A stretch of 64,000 nucleotides of DNA from Psychromonas sp. Urea-02u-13 (GCF_002835995.1 NZ_PJBZ01000069.1:1-64000); one strand, 5' to 3'; positions 34,479 through 43,879 are shown, numbered from the stretch's first letter. Notes: generated by a model not told the origin, from the sequence alone. Numbers and translations are program-made.

Positions 34479-35353
34479 TGGAAACCTTACGTTTATGGGC
34501 AAGTTACGGCGCGGAAGCTGGTTGGTTAAGTGATAGTTTTTCTTATGCCTTTATGGTCAATGCATTAGTGGCTGCGCTTTTATTGGGGCCTTTGTTAGGC
34601 GGATTAGGCACCTTGGTGATTGCTAAGCGTTTAGCCTTTTTCTCTGAAGCAGTCGGTCATGCGGCTTTAACGGGCATTGCATTAGGTGTTTTGCTTGGCG
34701 AGCCTCCTGAGAATCCGATTATTGGCCTATTTTGTTTTTGTATGATTTTTGCGTTGTTATTACATTTTGTGCGTAACAGAACCGCGGTGCCTTACGATAC
34801 CTTAGTCGGCGTATTCCTCGCTTTTGCATTAGCGGGGGGCGCTGCATTACTCATGTATGTAGCCCGTAAAATCAATATTCATATGTTAGAGAATGTGTTG
34901 TTTGGCTCTATTTTAACCATTACTGATTTTGACCTGTTAGTGCTTGCTGTTAGCTGTGGTTTGATTGTAGTGGTGTTGATTCCTACTTTTAATCGTATTT
35001 TGTTGAGCTCTATTAGCCCAGATATCGCGCGTGTGCGTGGTTACAATACCCATTTTTATGATTACCTGTTTGTGATGATGATAACCCTAGTCACCATTGC
35101 TGCCGTAAAAATTGTTGGCGCAGTGTTAGTCGGTGCATTGTTATTGATTCCCGGTGCAACGGCGCGTTTATTAACTAAAAGCATGGGCAGTTTTGTCTTA
35201 CTTTCTTCATTTTTAGCAACACTAAGCTGCTTAATTGGCACGGTATTACCCATGGAATTAAAGCTACCGATTCCCTCTGGTGCTTCAATTATTATTGTCG
35301 CTGGCGTGTTCTTTTTATTCGCCACCATTTACCGTATTGTACGCAAAGGATAA
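34478..35353 (+). CDS. Metal ABC transporter permease (ZnuB/FpvE-like)
   Basis: 291 residues with about eight or nine transmembrane helices of the ABC-3 family. Recognisable segments are LAFFSEAVGHAALTGIALGV, GVFLAFALAGGAALLMYVAR and VGALLLIPGATARLLTKSMG. It forms the membrane channel for the importer at 32821-34478. The start overlaps the ATPase stop (TAATG), and the stop overlaps the next start. Confidence 0.93.
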   Translation: METLRLWASYGAEAGWLSDSFSYAFMVNALVAALLLGPLLGGLGTLVIAKRLAFFSEAVGHAALTGIALGVLLGEPPENPIIGLFCFCMIFALLLHFVRNRTAVPYDTLVGVFLAFALAGGAALLMYVARKINIHMLENVLFGSILTITDFDLLVLAVSCGLIVVVLIPTFNRILLSSISPDIARVRGYNTHFYDYLFVMMITLVTIAAVKIVGAVLVGALLLIPGATARLLTKSMGSFVLLSSFLATLSCLIGTVLPMELKLPIPSGASIIIVAGVFFLFATIYRIVRKG

Positions 35354-36273
35354 TGATGTTTTCACTTTCTAAATGTATCACTCAACCCAAAATGGCTAAT
35401 GCTTTGACTCGCTGTTTGTTTGTCTTGTTAGCCGCTAGTTTATTGCCTAATACCTTATTAGCAAAAGATATTCTCACCTCAACGCCAGTGACTTATATGT
35501 TAGCAACACAGTTGATGGCGACCACCGACATTAGTACTGTTTACTTGCCACCTAAGCGTTACGGTATTGAACGCCAAGGCAACTGGTTTGCAGGCAAAGG
35601 TGAACAGCGTTTACTAACGGCGGGGTCAGAAGCGACCGTTGCTATTACTTTAGGTGCGTTATGGCCTCAAGATTCATTATTTGTATTTGCACGCCAGGGG
35701 AATATTAAACTGATTGAGGTTGATGCTTCACAATCGCTTTCGCCACGCGCTAAAAGCATCGCTACGGTAAAATATGAGTCTGGAAAACAGTCTTTATATG
35801 CCTGGTTAAATCCAAATAACCTCGGCACTATGGCGAGTATTGTCAGTGCCGATTTACAGCGAGTTTGGCCTAAACACGCTAAGACCATAGAAAAAAATCA
35901 ACAAGTGTTAATGGTTAAACTTCGCCAATTGATTAATCAGCAACAGCAATTTCTATTGGATAAGCAAATAGATTCAGTGGTGTTGTTATCCGATCAGTTA
36001 GAAGACTTTGCCTCAGCTAATCAGTTATTTGTAGTGCATCGTTTAGTGAAAGCGCAGTTAGATTGGACTGAACAAGATAAAAAGTCGTTACAGTTGTTAG
36101 TGGAAGAGTCTCCCGATGTCTGGTTATTAACCACTAAAAAAGTGAGTAAACAGCTGCAGGTGTTATTGCCTAATTTTTCAAATATTTTAGTGATTGATAG
36201 CCTTGATAGATGGGGCCGTGCAGGTATTACAATTGAGCAACCCTTACTGCGCTGGGAATGTGAGTCGTATTAA
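35353..36273 (+). CDS. Degenerate ZnuA-like periplasmic protein (FpvF-like)
   Basis: 306 residues with a signal peptide (LTRCLFVLLAASLLPNTLLA). It shows the ZnuA-type order (an initial TSTPVTYMLATQLMATTDIS, central AWLNPNNLGTMASIVSADLQ, a helical backbone, then a C-terminal half). The expected metal-ligand histidines are replaced: HLWLDP has become AWLNPNN, and no second His cluster remains. In the Pseudomonas fpv operon a second binding protein (FpvF) acts with FpvC on the siderophore, so a chelator-binding role without metal ligands is plausible (inference). Last gene of the operon. Confidence 0.75.
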   Translation: MMFSLSKCITQPKMANALTRCLFVLLAASLLPNTLLAKDILTSTPVTYMLATQLMATTDISTVYLPPKRYGIERQGNWFAGKGEQRLLTAGSEATVAITLGALWPQDSLFVFARQGNIKLIEVDASQSLSPRAKSIATVKYESGKQSLYAWLNPNNLGTMASIVSADLQRVWPKHAKTIEKNQQVLMVKLRQLINQQQQFLLDKQIDSVVLLSDQLEDFASANQLFVVHRLVKAQLDWTEQDKKSLQLLVEESPDVWLLTTKKVSKQLQVLLPNFSNILVIDSLDRWGRAGITIEQPLLRWECESY

Positions 36274-36281
36274 TTTTATGT

Positions 36282-36316
36282 AAATAAATGAGGGCCATAG
36301 TGACCCTCATTTATTT
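36282..36316. terminator. Bidirectional terminator after the metal-import operon
   Basis: AAATAAATGAGGG (36282-36294) pairs with CCCTCATTTATTT (36304-36316). It lies between convergent genes, with A/T tails both ways. Confidence 0.9.
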
Positions 36317-36335
36317 CCTATTTACTGCCTCGTTA

Positions 36336-37514
36336 TTACCAAGCCATACCAAGTACTAAGGAATAACGTCTATCAGACTCATCACCATATTCAGGGCCAG
36401 TTTGCTCTTCATAGGTAGTTAAACCCAATCGAAAAACAGAGGCTGTAAAATCAATGCCTGCTGTTAAACCACCCTGATAAATACCGGTTGCGAGTTCCAT
36501 TGATGACCAGTGGCTTTCATAAAGTAAACCAGATATACCAAGGCGTAGGCGTTTAAGAAAGTCACTATCGTCATAATCGCTATAACTGACATCATCATTG
36601 ATGTCATCTAAGTTATAGATGCGATATTTATTAGCGTTAAACAGATCAACATAATCGACGGCAATACGTGTTCTTTTAAGAAAAGGAATAGTGGGTTCAA
36701 TGGATGCGCCAATGTTGACTGTGGTAGGTTGTCCGCCGTAAGTATCGTTGAAGTCGACGCTACCGATATTCATGATACTTAACCCAAGTGCTGGTTTTAG
36801 ATCGTTGTCAGTATAAAACTGATAAATAGCGCCTAAATCAATGGCAAAACCACTATTATCTTTTTCCATTTTATCACGTAGCTCATCACCTAAATCGTCA
36901 CCACTTAGCAGATCTGCGGGTGATAACTTACCTTCAAAGGATTTTTGAGAGAGGAATTTTACACCAAGTCCAAGTTGTAAATCACCATTACCAACTTGTT
37001 CAAACGTGTGTGCATATGCCCCTGTTAATCCTCCGTAGGCACGACTTTGTACCTCTAAAATACCATCGAGACTATTGGCATGTGCGGTTAAGTTAATATC
37101 AGAGGCAGCCAGTAAACCGACACTCCATGCGTAGTTACCGTGGTTCTTGCTTATTGAACTGTAGTTGGCCACATCAACATGGGTACGCTGACCAGAATAT
37201 TTCTCTAAGACATCAACAATTTGATCTTCATCATCACTATCGACAGCATCTACTAAGTCGCTGAATACATCACTTGCATTAGTGCTACCGGTTGCACTGA
37301 GACCCAATAGTTCTACGATCATACCGTGATCTGTCGGTAGGTTGGCGATACCTGCTGGGTTTGAAAAGAGAGAGCTACTGTAACCACCTGATGCTACGTT
37401 TGCGCCACCCATTCCCATAATTCTCATATCTTTATATAAATATGCAAGGTCTGATGCATAGGACAATGGCGCTAATGTAAACGTTGCGAGTGCTGGAATG
37501 ATCCATTTATTCAT
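36336..37514 (-). CDS. Outer-membrane beta-barrel protein (TraF_2-like)
   Basis: 392 residues. Signal peptide NKWIIPALATFTLAPLSYAS. Next come DMRIMGMGGANVASGGYSSS and LFSNPAGIANLP, the N-terminal signature of FadL/PorV and TraF_2-type barrels, then alternating beta-strand patterns and a terminal aromatic residue (YSLVLGMAW). The name TraF in databases comes from a domain hit and does not imply conjugation; no tra genes are present. A lipoprotein gene precedes it on the same strand with 11 bp between, so the two likely work together in the envelope (inference). Confidence 0.78.
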   Translation of the reverse strand: MNKWIIPALATFTLAPLSYASDLAYLYKDMRIMGMGGANVASGGYSSSLFSNPAGIANLPTDHGMIVELLGLSATGSTNASDVFSDLVDAVDSDDEDQIVDVLEKYSGQRTHVDVANYSSISKNHGNYAWSVGLLAASDINLTAHANSLDGILEVQSRAYGGLTGAYAHTFEQVGNGDLQLGLGVKFLSQKSFEGKLSPADLLSGDDLGDELRDKMEKDNSGFAIDLGAIYQFYTDNDLKPALGLSIMNIGSVDFNDTYGGQPTTVNIGASIEPTIPFLKRTRIAVDYVDLFNANKYRIYNLDDINDDVSYSDYDDSDFLKRLRLGISGLLYESHWSSMELATGIYQGGLTAGIDFTASVFRLGLTTYEEQTGPEYGDESDRRYSLVLGMAW

Positions 37515-37525
37515 TATATTGTTCC

Positions 37526-38599
37526 TTATTTTTTGTTCAAATAGTCAATAATATCATCCATCTCGAAACAGTCTGTACCGTCTGTTGGGCATCCGTCACT
37601 TTTTATTTCTAGTTTAAAGTCATCAATTGACTCCTGAATTTCACCATCTTCATCTTGCTCTGAGTTCTGGATCACTGCTTCAATACTATCAAAGCCACTA
37701 TTTAATGAATCTAATAGATAATCTTGAATGTTAAGATCTTCAGCCTCTTGGCTAAGTGGACAGGTGTAACAACCATTCACTTCTGTATCATTACAAACGG
37801 CATAGTCAATTTGGCAATAGTTTTTTGTGAAAATAGTACTGCCTAATGTAGGTGATTCTAAAAAGTAGTCAGACTCACCGTCATAACTAATGGTTAAGTA
37901 GTTGTAGGTTTTTTCACTGCCATTACTGCCTGTAAAAGTAACGACTTCACTATTATCAACCGTGACACCACTTTCACATTGGTTATATGGCAGAGAAAAA
38001 TTAACATCGTTTTTATGCTCATAACTATATTGAAGTGCACAACTAGAACGTAACATAGTCGGATCATCGCCATTTTCATTGTCAGCCCATGCTGCAACAT
38101 TGCCCCCTGTCAGAGCGTCAATGGCCATTGTTGTTTTTAATACATCAATAAAACCAGTGATTAAACAAACTGTTTCCTGCGCTGATGTAGGATTTTCAAT
38201 TGATTTACAACTGTTGTTATTTAGGTAGTCATTTAATGACGTGCGTGAAGTGTCTAAATCAGTCAATACTGAAGAGGTTGCTGACTGTGTTATTTCACTG
38301 ACAAAGCTTTCAAAGGTGAGATCTTCTGTTGCGTTTTTATCTTCAATCATGGCACGCATAATCACAGGAAGTGGTAAACCTGACTTGCCCAAATAAGCAC
38401 TGCTCAAATCCACTAAATATTCATTTTCTGGGTAGGTATCTTGGCAATTTTTATCAGCAAGGCGATTAATAGCGGATTCGAAATTACCATTATCTAAATC
38501 ATTTTGAACGTAATAACGACAGACTTCACTCTCTGTATCATTACAACCATTAATGAATAAAGCGACAGGAAGTAGGGCGAGTAGGTGGACTGGTTTCAT
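37526..38599 (-). CDS. Acidic lipoprotein of unknown function
   Basis: 357 residues. Type II signal peptide VHLLALLPVALFINGCN, with the lipobox cysteine at about residue 19. The mature protein is rich in Asp, Glu, Asn and Cys (at least ten Cys, including YCQIDYAVCNDTEVNGCYTC), so disulfides are likely. The first ~100 residues (YYVQNDLDNGNFESAINRLA) look like a short TPR-type helical region. I do not recognise a named family. It forms a two-gene operon with the barrel protein at 36336. Confidence 0.75.
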   Translation of the reverse strand: MKPVHLLALLPVALFINGCNDTESEVCRYYVQNDLDNGNFESAINRLADKNCQDTYPENEYLVDLSSAYLGKSGLPLPVIMRAMIEDKNATEDLTFESFVSEITQSATSSVLTDLDTSRTSLNDYLNNNSCKSIENPTSAQETVCLITGFIDVLKTTMAIDALTGGNVAAWADNENGDDPTMLRSSCALQYSYEHKNDVNFSLPYNQCESGVTVDNSEVVTFTGSNGSEKTYNYLTISYDGESDYFLESPTLGSTIFTKNYCQIDYAVCNDTEVNGCYTCPLSQEAEDLNIQDYLLDSLNSGFDSIEAVIQNSEQDEDGEIQESIDDFKLEIKSDGCPTDGTDCFEMDDIIDYLNKK

Positions 38600-38808
38600 G
38601 GTAATTTCCTTATACGATGAGAGCTTACTGCTATGTTAAATCTGTCTATTACATTGATTTTTTAAAGTATAGAATAGCTCTAGGAAATTACCTGCTAAAT
38701 GTCGGTCAAAAAAAGAGCTTTGTTACTTGCTCTGATAAGCGAAAAATAAACCCAAAGGATATTCATGATGTTATTTTATTGCTAATAACATGTCGAATAA
38801 TCACTTCA

Positions 38809-39702
38809 TTACTGAATCAATTTCTGCTCAAACACATCCACTAAGTTATCGATCATTTTTCGCAGTGCGATAGGCATATATTCGCGTGAACGATAGACCC
38901 CATAAATACCAATCGACTTCAGTTTATAATCACCTAGCACTTCAACTAACTCGCCACTTTCTAAATGCGGATGGGCAATATGCAAGGGTACTTGGCAGAT
39001 TCCTGAGCCTCCGATAGCGGCTTTTAATAATAAACTCGACGAGTTTGCATTAAAGTTGCCATTGATCGGCACAGAGAAATGTTGATCTTCTTTATCAAAA
39101 TTCCAGATGTTCGTACCAAAGTTTGCGTAAGCCATACAGTTATAATCTTTGAGATCTTCTGGTTGCTGGGGCGTGCCATGTAATTTTAAATATGCAGGGG
39201 ATGCGCAGGTAACGGAATGACAAATACCAAATGGGCGCGCAATTAAAACCGGATCTAAAGTGTCGGTAATGCGGATCGCTAAATCAATTCTATTTTCGAC
39301 TAAATCAATCAGCTGATTATTCACCGCGAGTTCAATCGATACCTCTGGGTATTGAACAAGGAATGCTTGTACAGCATCAGCAACAAAATTCTGCGCAGTA
39401 AAATAACAGCAGCCAATACGTATTGTGCCTTTTGGGACTCGATTTTTATCACTGCCAATCTCGGGTAACGCGTCGGCGATACTTAATAGCTGTTTGCAAT
39501 ACTGTAAGACTTCTTCCCCGGCGGGTGTTAGGCCTATTTTTCGTGTTGAACGATGTAATAACCTCGCATCGGCCCAGTTTTCCATTTCTGCTAAATAACG
39601 TGTCACCATTGAACGGGAGATATCTAATGTGTCTGCTGCTGCTGCCATGCTACCGCGTTCAACGATAGTGATGAATACTTTAGCCGAGGTGATCCTATCC
39701 AT
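38809..39702 (-). CDS. LysR family transcriptional regulator
   Basis: 297 residues. The N-terminal winged helix is clear (GSMAAAADTLDISRSMVTRY, ARLLHRSTRKIGLTPAG), with an effector-binding domain after ~90. It belongs to the same broad subgroup as the regulator at 10167. It is divergent from the MBL-fold hydrolase gene, its likely target (inference from the usual LysR layout). Confidence 0.92.
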   Translation of the reverse strand: MDRITSAKVFITIVERGSMAAAADTLDISRSMVTRYLAEMENWADARLLHRSTRKIGLTPAGEEVLQYCKQLLSIADALPEIGSDKNRVPKGTIRIGCCYFTAQNFVADAVQAFLVQYPEVSIELAVNNQLIDLVENRIDLAIRITDTLDPVLIARPFGICHSVTCASPAYLKLHGTPQQPEDLKDYNCMAYANFGTNIWNFDKEDQHFSVPINGNFNANSSSLLLKAAIGGSGICQVPLHIAHPHLESGELVEVLGDYKLKSIGIYGVYRSREYMPIALRKMIDNLVDVFEQKLIQ

Positions 39703-39843
39703 AATTGCTCCGATTTAAGAAATAATCTATCGACCATATTAGGGTTTATCGTTCGTTATATGCAACCTATTATTGATGCATCTATTAATAAGTCTGTGAC
39801 TTTTTTTAAACCAAAATTAATTATTCACTTAAAAGGAAATCTA

Positions 39844-40893
39844 ATGAAGAAAATGATCGGTACATTACTGGTGTTATGCACGATAGGCGCAAATGCACAA
39901 AGCACACAAAGAACTGCTAGCTATATGCCTGAGGGTGGTTATGCGAGCACCATTAAATCTGAATTCATTAAACCTTCGTTACAAAAGCAGTTACAAGTAG
40001 GCCAAAAAATTGAGCATTTAACTAAACGTAACTTTGCAGGTGAAACTACAGTACAGCGTTTAACTGAGCGTAGTTACTGGGTACAAACAGGTTTTTATAA
40101 CACTGTGTTTTATGTGGGACATCAGGGCGTATTAGTGATGGACCCGATTGGTTACGGTAGTAGCGTTAGTGTCTTAAAAGCGATTCAGTCGATCACTGAT
40201 AAACCTGTCACCGCGGTTATTTATTCTCACCATCATGAAGATCATATCGGTGATATCGGCCTCTACATCAAACAGGCAAAAAAAGCGTCTGTGAATTTAC
40301 GTATTATTGCCACTTACGCAACCGCCGCTGCGATGCGCGCTGGAGGCAGCGAATTACCACAACCGACAGAGAAATTAAATTTTTTGTCAGACAGTACCAC
40401 ATTTGAAAATTTAACTATTAAGGTTGAAGGTTTTGCAACGGCCGCTCACAGTAGTGATGCCGCGGTGTGGTTATTAGAGCAGGAAAAAATTGCACATATT
40501 CCTGATTTATTAAACCCGAATCAACTGCCGTACCTTGGTTTTGGTGGTTCAGAAACCTATGTTGGTTACAAAGAAAACCTACAAGCATTAGATAAAATGC
40601 AATGGAAATACTTATCTGCGGGTCACGGTAATATTGGTAGCCATGGGGATGTGAAATTCATGCTGAACTATCTTGATGATTTAGAAAGTGCAATTCAGGC
40701 AGCTTCAAAAGCATCACCTTTTGAAGACTTCTTTATCGCTAAATTTAATAATCACCAGGCATCAGCACATGAGATGCAAGAATCTATTATTAACAAAACA
40801 ATGGATTCATTACGTGGAAAGTATGGTGAGTTTTATGGTTTTGAAGCATCTGTGCCTTACCAAATCCGTATGGTATTAGATTCTTGGGGTTAA
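39844..40893 (+). CDS. Periplasmic MBL-fold metallo-hydrolase
   Basis: 349 residues from the ATG at 39844, chosen for the AAAAGGAAATCTA ribosome-binding site and the signal peptide KKMIGTLLVLCTIGANAQ. The frame opens earlier at 39760 without support. The metallo-beta-lactamase motif YSHHHEDHIGD gives the HxHxDH zinc ligands. AAHSSDAAVWLL and SAGHGNIGSH supply later ligands. It is exported, so probably periplasmic. The substrate is unknown: such enzymes include lactonases, sulfatases and beta-lactamases. Divergent from a LysR regulator and followed by a terminator. Confidence 0.88.
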   Translation: MKKMIGTLLVLCTIGANAQSTQRTASYMPEGGYASTIKSEFIKPSLQKQLQVGQKIEHLTKRNFAGETTVQRLTERSYWVQTGFYNTVFYVGHQGVLVMDPIGYGSSVSVLKAIQSITDKPVTAVIYSHHHEDHIGDIGLYIKQAKKASVNLRIIATYATAAAMRAGGSELPQPTEKLNFLSDSTTFENLTIKVEGFATAAHSSDAAVWLLEQEKIAHIPDLLNPNQLPYLGFGGSETYVGYKENLQALDKMQWKYLSAGHGNIGSHGDVKFMLNYLDDLESAIQAASKASPFEDFFIAKFNNHQASAHEMQESIINKTMDSLRGKYGEFYGFEASVPYQIRMVLDSWG

Positions 40894-40933
40894 TCTGGTT
40901 TTGTCCTGAACCGTTTGAATAACCTTGAATCTT

Positions 40934-40973
40934 AAAAAAGCCTGTCCCACTTTTATGGTGGTACAGGCTTTTT
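40934..40973. terminator. Rho-independent terminator of the MBL gene
   Basis: A-run and AGCCTGTCCCAC paired with GTGGTACAGGCT (one mismatch region), then TTTTT. It lies 41 bp after the MBL stop, and the exporter at 41033 is convergent. Confidence 0.92.
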
Positions 40974-41032
40974 ATGTTAACGACTAATGCTCTGGCTCAT
41001 CTACTTAGGACTATCTACTCAGGCTCATCTAC

Positions 41033-41929
41033 TTAGGCCCATCGGCGAGTTATTTTCTTAATCATGTCTTTTCCATCAAGCTGATAAATCGCTAATCCAC
41101 TAATCACAAACATGGCCCCTATAATGACATTTTGACTGATAGGTTCATCATTAATCATTGCCCCTAAGCTAATGGCGGTGGTGGGCGTAATTAAGGTGAT
41201 TAGAGCCACCGTGGTTGCGGGTAACTTTTGTAAGATAAAAAAGTAAGCCAGAAAACCAATTAACGAACCAAAGACACCTAAATAAATAATGGCGCTGATT
41301 GAACGTGTTGACCACTGTGCAATATTGAGTTGCCCATCCAATAATAACCAACTAAGAAAAAATAGCGGAACCGAAACGTATAAGGCGCCTAAGGTGGTGG
41401 CAAGCGGATGAATGTTGATCTGTACACTTTTTACTAATACCGCGCTTAGGCTAAAGAAAAACATCGCAAATAAAACAAATGCAATGCCCATCAACTCACT
41501 ACTGCCGGTGCTAATGTTGTGCCAAGAAACAATGCCTAATCCCATCAATGCAACACTAAAAGCAAACCACCGTTGCACACTAAATTGTGGCTCGTTGAGT
41601 ATCTTTTGTGCTAACAAACCAGAGACGATAGGCGAGAGTCCAAAAATCAATGACATTAGGCCTGAGCTAATATGACGTGATGCTAAATACCCCCAAATCA
41701 TGCCACCAAACACACCAATAGTAGAATAGCCGTATAGCTTTATCGCTTGTTTATGTAACGGTAAACGAATACGCATAAACACCAAAAAGAGTGTGCCGAT
41801 GAGTGTTGCTAGCAGCATACGCAAAAATACAGCCATCATGGGATTGACGGTTTCGCTACTCCATACAATGCCAAGCGGAGTCGTAGACCAAATTAGTACT
41901 ACGGTTAAATAGGCAATAGGGATTTTCAT
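41033..41929 (-). CDS. DMT superfamily (EamA) transporter
   Basis: 298 residues from the ATG at 41929, preferred over the longer frame from 41977 because AGGAG sits 6 bp upstream. About ten helices in two EamA repeats: IPIAYLTVVLIWSTTPLGIV at the start, and FFILQKLPATTVALITLITP. The substrate is unknown. Third EamA gene of the window. A MITE-like element lies just upstream of its promoter. Confidence 0.88.
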   Translation of the reverse strand: MKIPIAYLTVVLIWSTTPLGIVWSSETVNPMMAVFLRMLLATLIGTLFLVFMRIRLPLHKQAIKLYGYSTIGVFGGMIWGYLASRHISSGLMSLIFGLSPIVSGLLAQKILNEPQFSVQRWFAFSVALMGLGIVSWHNISTGSSELMGIAFVLFAMFFFSLSAVLVKSVQINIHPLATTLGALYVSVPLFFLSWLLLDGQLNIAQWSTRSISAIIYLGVFGSLIGFLAYFFILQKLPATTVALITLITPTTAISLGAMINDEPISQNVIIGAMFVISGLAIYQLDGKDMIKKITRRWA

Positions 41930-41970
41930 CGGTAACTCCTGTTTCTCTTTTAATAAAAATAGCTTGTGTA

Positions 41971-42132
41971 ATACCAATCAGAATAAATAGCTGATCTATT
42001 TTACTGGTTAAAATCACTTACTTCGTCGTTGAAAATTTCGCAAAGGGAACAACCATTTACGTCAACTTTCGCCTTAAATTAAGTGATTTTTCCTGCGTAA
42101 AATTTAGATCACATACTTAGTCCAATTGGTAT
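41971..42132. mobile_element. MITE-like element, ~162 bp
   Basis: Ends are inverted: ATACCAATCAGAATA at 41971 and, read from the other end at 42132, ATACCAATTGGACTAA. The interior reads GTGATTTT near both ends (AAATCACTTACTTCG, TTAAGTGATTTTTCC) and makes a long imperfect stem. No coding capacity. Elements with ATACCAAT ends are common in psychrophilic marine gammaproteobacteria (recollection). Confidence 0.65.
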
Positions 42133-42200
42133 AAATGTATTTTATTAAAAAATTTGCGTTAATCGGGAGCAGTTTTCAAAAGGGGGGATGGCTAGAAAGA

Positions 42201-42227
42201 CAAAACCGCAGTGTGAAAACTACGGTT
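42201..42227 (-). terminator. Terminator of the DUF3334 gene
   Basis: On the reverse strand ACCGTAGT, loop TTTCAC, ACTGCGGT, then TTTTG. About 190 bp downstream of the DUF3334 stop, so assignment is probable but not close. The ~280 bp of this spacer shows no gene. Confidence 0.6.
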
Positions 42228-42414
42228 GGGTATTTATTGTTAGATAAACTTCGACCACAGTAAAACAGAACGTAGGGGGATACGTCGTGTTCGCTTACTG
42301 AGTGGTTTAAGTGAAATGTTCATCTAATTCTCATTTATAAAACAGTGATTTATCATACTGTTCTTAATTGATTAAAAAGTCAACGATGTATTTAAATAGC
42401 TATATAGGCGCTAT

Positions 42415-43095
42415 TTAAATACCAAGCTCATCGAGTAAGTCTTGATCTATCATCGATTCAATTGGTGATAATTTTTCTTTTTTACTGGTGTTGTTTTTTT
42501 CCTGCTCAAGGATAGAGTCAGCATCAAACGCTTCACGTTCTTCAAAGTTAGGTAATTTAATGAATTCTGTTTTATCCATTGCTAACTCTAGGTAGAAAAT
42601 ATTATTTTTCTCTGTCATGAAGGTAACACGACGCGCTTGTGGGCGGTCTAAGTTAGTATCAATAGAAAGCATGACTTGCTTGTTGATAGTTAACATTTTT
42701 GGTTGGTTTTGAGTAATAGAGGTATGTAATTCATGACCTACTACGCTGGTGAAATCACCGACAATTTGGTTCATCAACTCACCCATTACATCACTGACTT
42801 CATCTGCTGTGTGTGATTTTGCTAATTCGTTTGCAGGAATGCCCATGTGTGTCATGTAGTTGGTATAAATTTCAACGGCTGATTCAGCACTAAAGTTGAT
42901 AATGACAAGGCCTGAAAAACCACCATCAAAAAGTACAAAACAACCAATGTCTGGCTTCAGACATGTTTTGTTTATTTTTTGTACCATTGACGAATAGTTA
43001 ATCGGACGATCACTTGCTTTGGTAAGCACGGATTTTATTGAATTACATAAAACCAATAGAATATCGTCGGTAGTAATTGTTTTACTTTTAGCCAT
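42415..43095 (-). CDS. DUF3334 family protein (CheX-like fold)
   Basis: 226 residues. IGCFVLFDGGFSGLVIINFS, HTADEVSDVMGELMNQIVGD and FTSVVGHELHTSITQNQPKM match DUF3334, a family of Vibrio/Shewanella-type bacteria whose core resembles CheC/CheX. The ExMxxN-like EVSDVMGELMNQ is the element that in CheX forms the phosphatase site, but activity is unproven. The C-terminal ~50 residues are charged and ends in DLLDELGI. Soluble, cytoplasmic. A single gene followed by a terminator. Confidence 0.8.
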   Translation of the reverse strand: MAKSKTITTDDILLVLCNSIKSVLTKASDRPINYSSMVQKINKTCLKPDIGCFVLFDGGFSGLVIINFSAESAVEIYTNYMTHMGIPANELAKSHTADEVSDVMGELMNQIVGDFTSVVGHELHTSITQNQPKMLTINKQVMLSIDTNLDRPQARRVTFMTEKNNIFYLELAMDKTEFIKLPNFEEREAFDADSILEQEKNNTSKKEKLSPIESMIDQDLLDELGI

Positions 43096-43208
43096 GAGAG
43101 TCCCTTAAAGAATAAATATTATTATTTGTTTTCTTCAAGGGTAGATTAATCAGGCGATTCCGCCTACTTAGAGAGGCAACTTTTAGGTTATTTTTCTAAG
43201 TTTTGCGA

Positions 43209-43634
43209 CTAAATGTTAATTATATTTTTAAAATGCTTCTTTTGGCTGATTAAAAAGTCTACATCTGGCGGGAAGTCTTTGTTTTTCTTTGCATGTTTCA
43301 TCATATCAAAAATCGTAAATTCAGTTAATACGGCAAATTGGTAAGGCTGAAAATTTTCATTTGCTTGCATTGTAGGATCAAAATACTGATCACCAATTTT
43401 GAGGATCGCTTGGTCCAATAATGGGTCTTGGCAAACATAACCTAATACATAACGTTCGCCATGTTTATAAATGACATTCATGTAGCTGTTATAAAAGCTT
43501 TCGCCTGCTTTAGTGGTGCATTTTTCAAGCTTGTCTTGTGGCATTGCATTCACGGTAACAAATCGAATTTTCTCCGCTATAAAATTAAGATCGGTGAGTT
43601 GTTGATGGATCATCTCAATATTAAGTGTGTTCAC
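43209..43634 (-). CDS. Hypothetical protein
   Basis: 141 residues, soluble, no signal peptide. It starts MNTLNIEMIHQQLTDLNFIA and contains GERYVLGYVCQDPLLDQAIL and FDPTMQANENFQPYQFAVLT. I do not recognise a family. It lies upstream of DUF3334 on the same strand with 113 bp between. A relic of the MITE end seen at 4556 lies just upstream (about 43671-43701). Confidence 0.65.
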   Translation of the reverse strand: MNTLNIEMIHQQLTDLNFIAEKIRFVTVNAMPQDKLEKCTTKAGESFYNSYMNVIYKHGERYVLGYVCQDPLLDQAILKIGDQYFDPTMQANENFQPYQFAVLTEFTIFDMMKHAKKNKDFPPDVDFLISQKKHFKNIINI

Positions 43635-43879
43635 GCTGGCGCCTCATTAGCAAAAAAAAGAGGAGTATACCCGTTAGTATTGAAGATGCAAAATTCAGCT
43701 CACGCTGAGCGGTGTCGGCTTTAGTGAAGATCAATCAATGGCGCAGTATTAATACAGATTATTTAGCTTATTACCTTATTACCTTTCAAGAGACACTAGT
43801 CTATTTCTTGCATTCCTATGTACTCTTCATTGTTTAATTTCTCTTTAGCGACTTACCTTCATTATTTTAAACTCAATAG

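Noticed and set aside
36336-37514. Conjugation gene traF
   Set aside because: The family label comes from a shared barrel domain. No other transfer genes are present.
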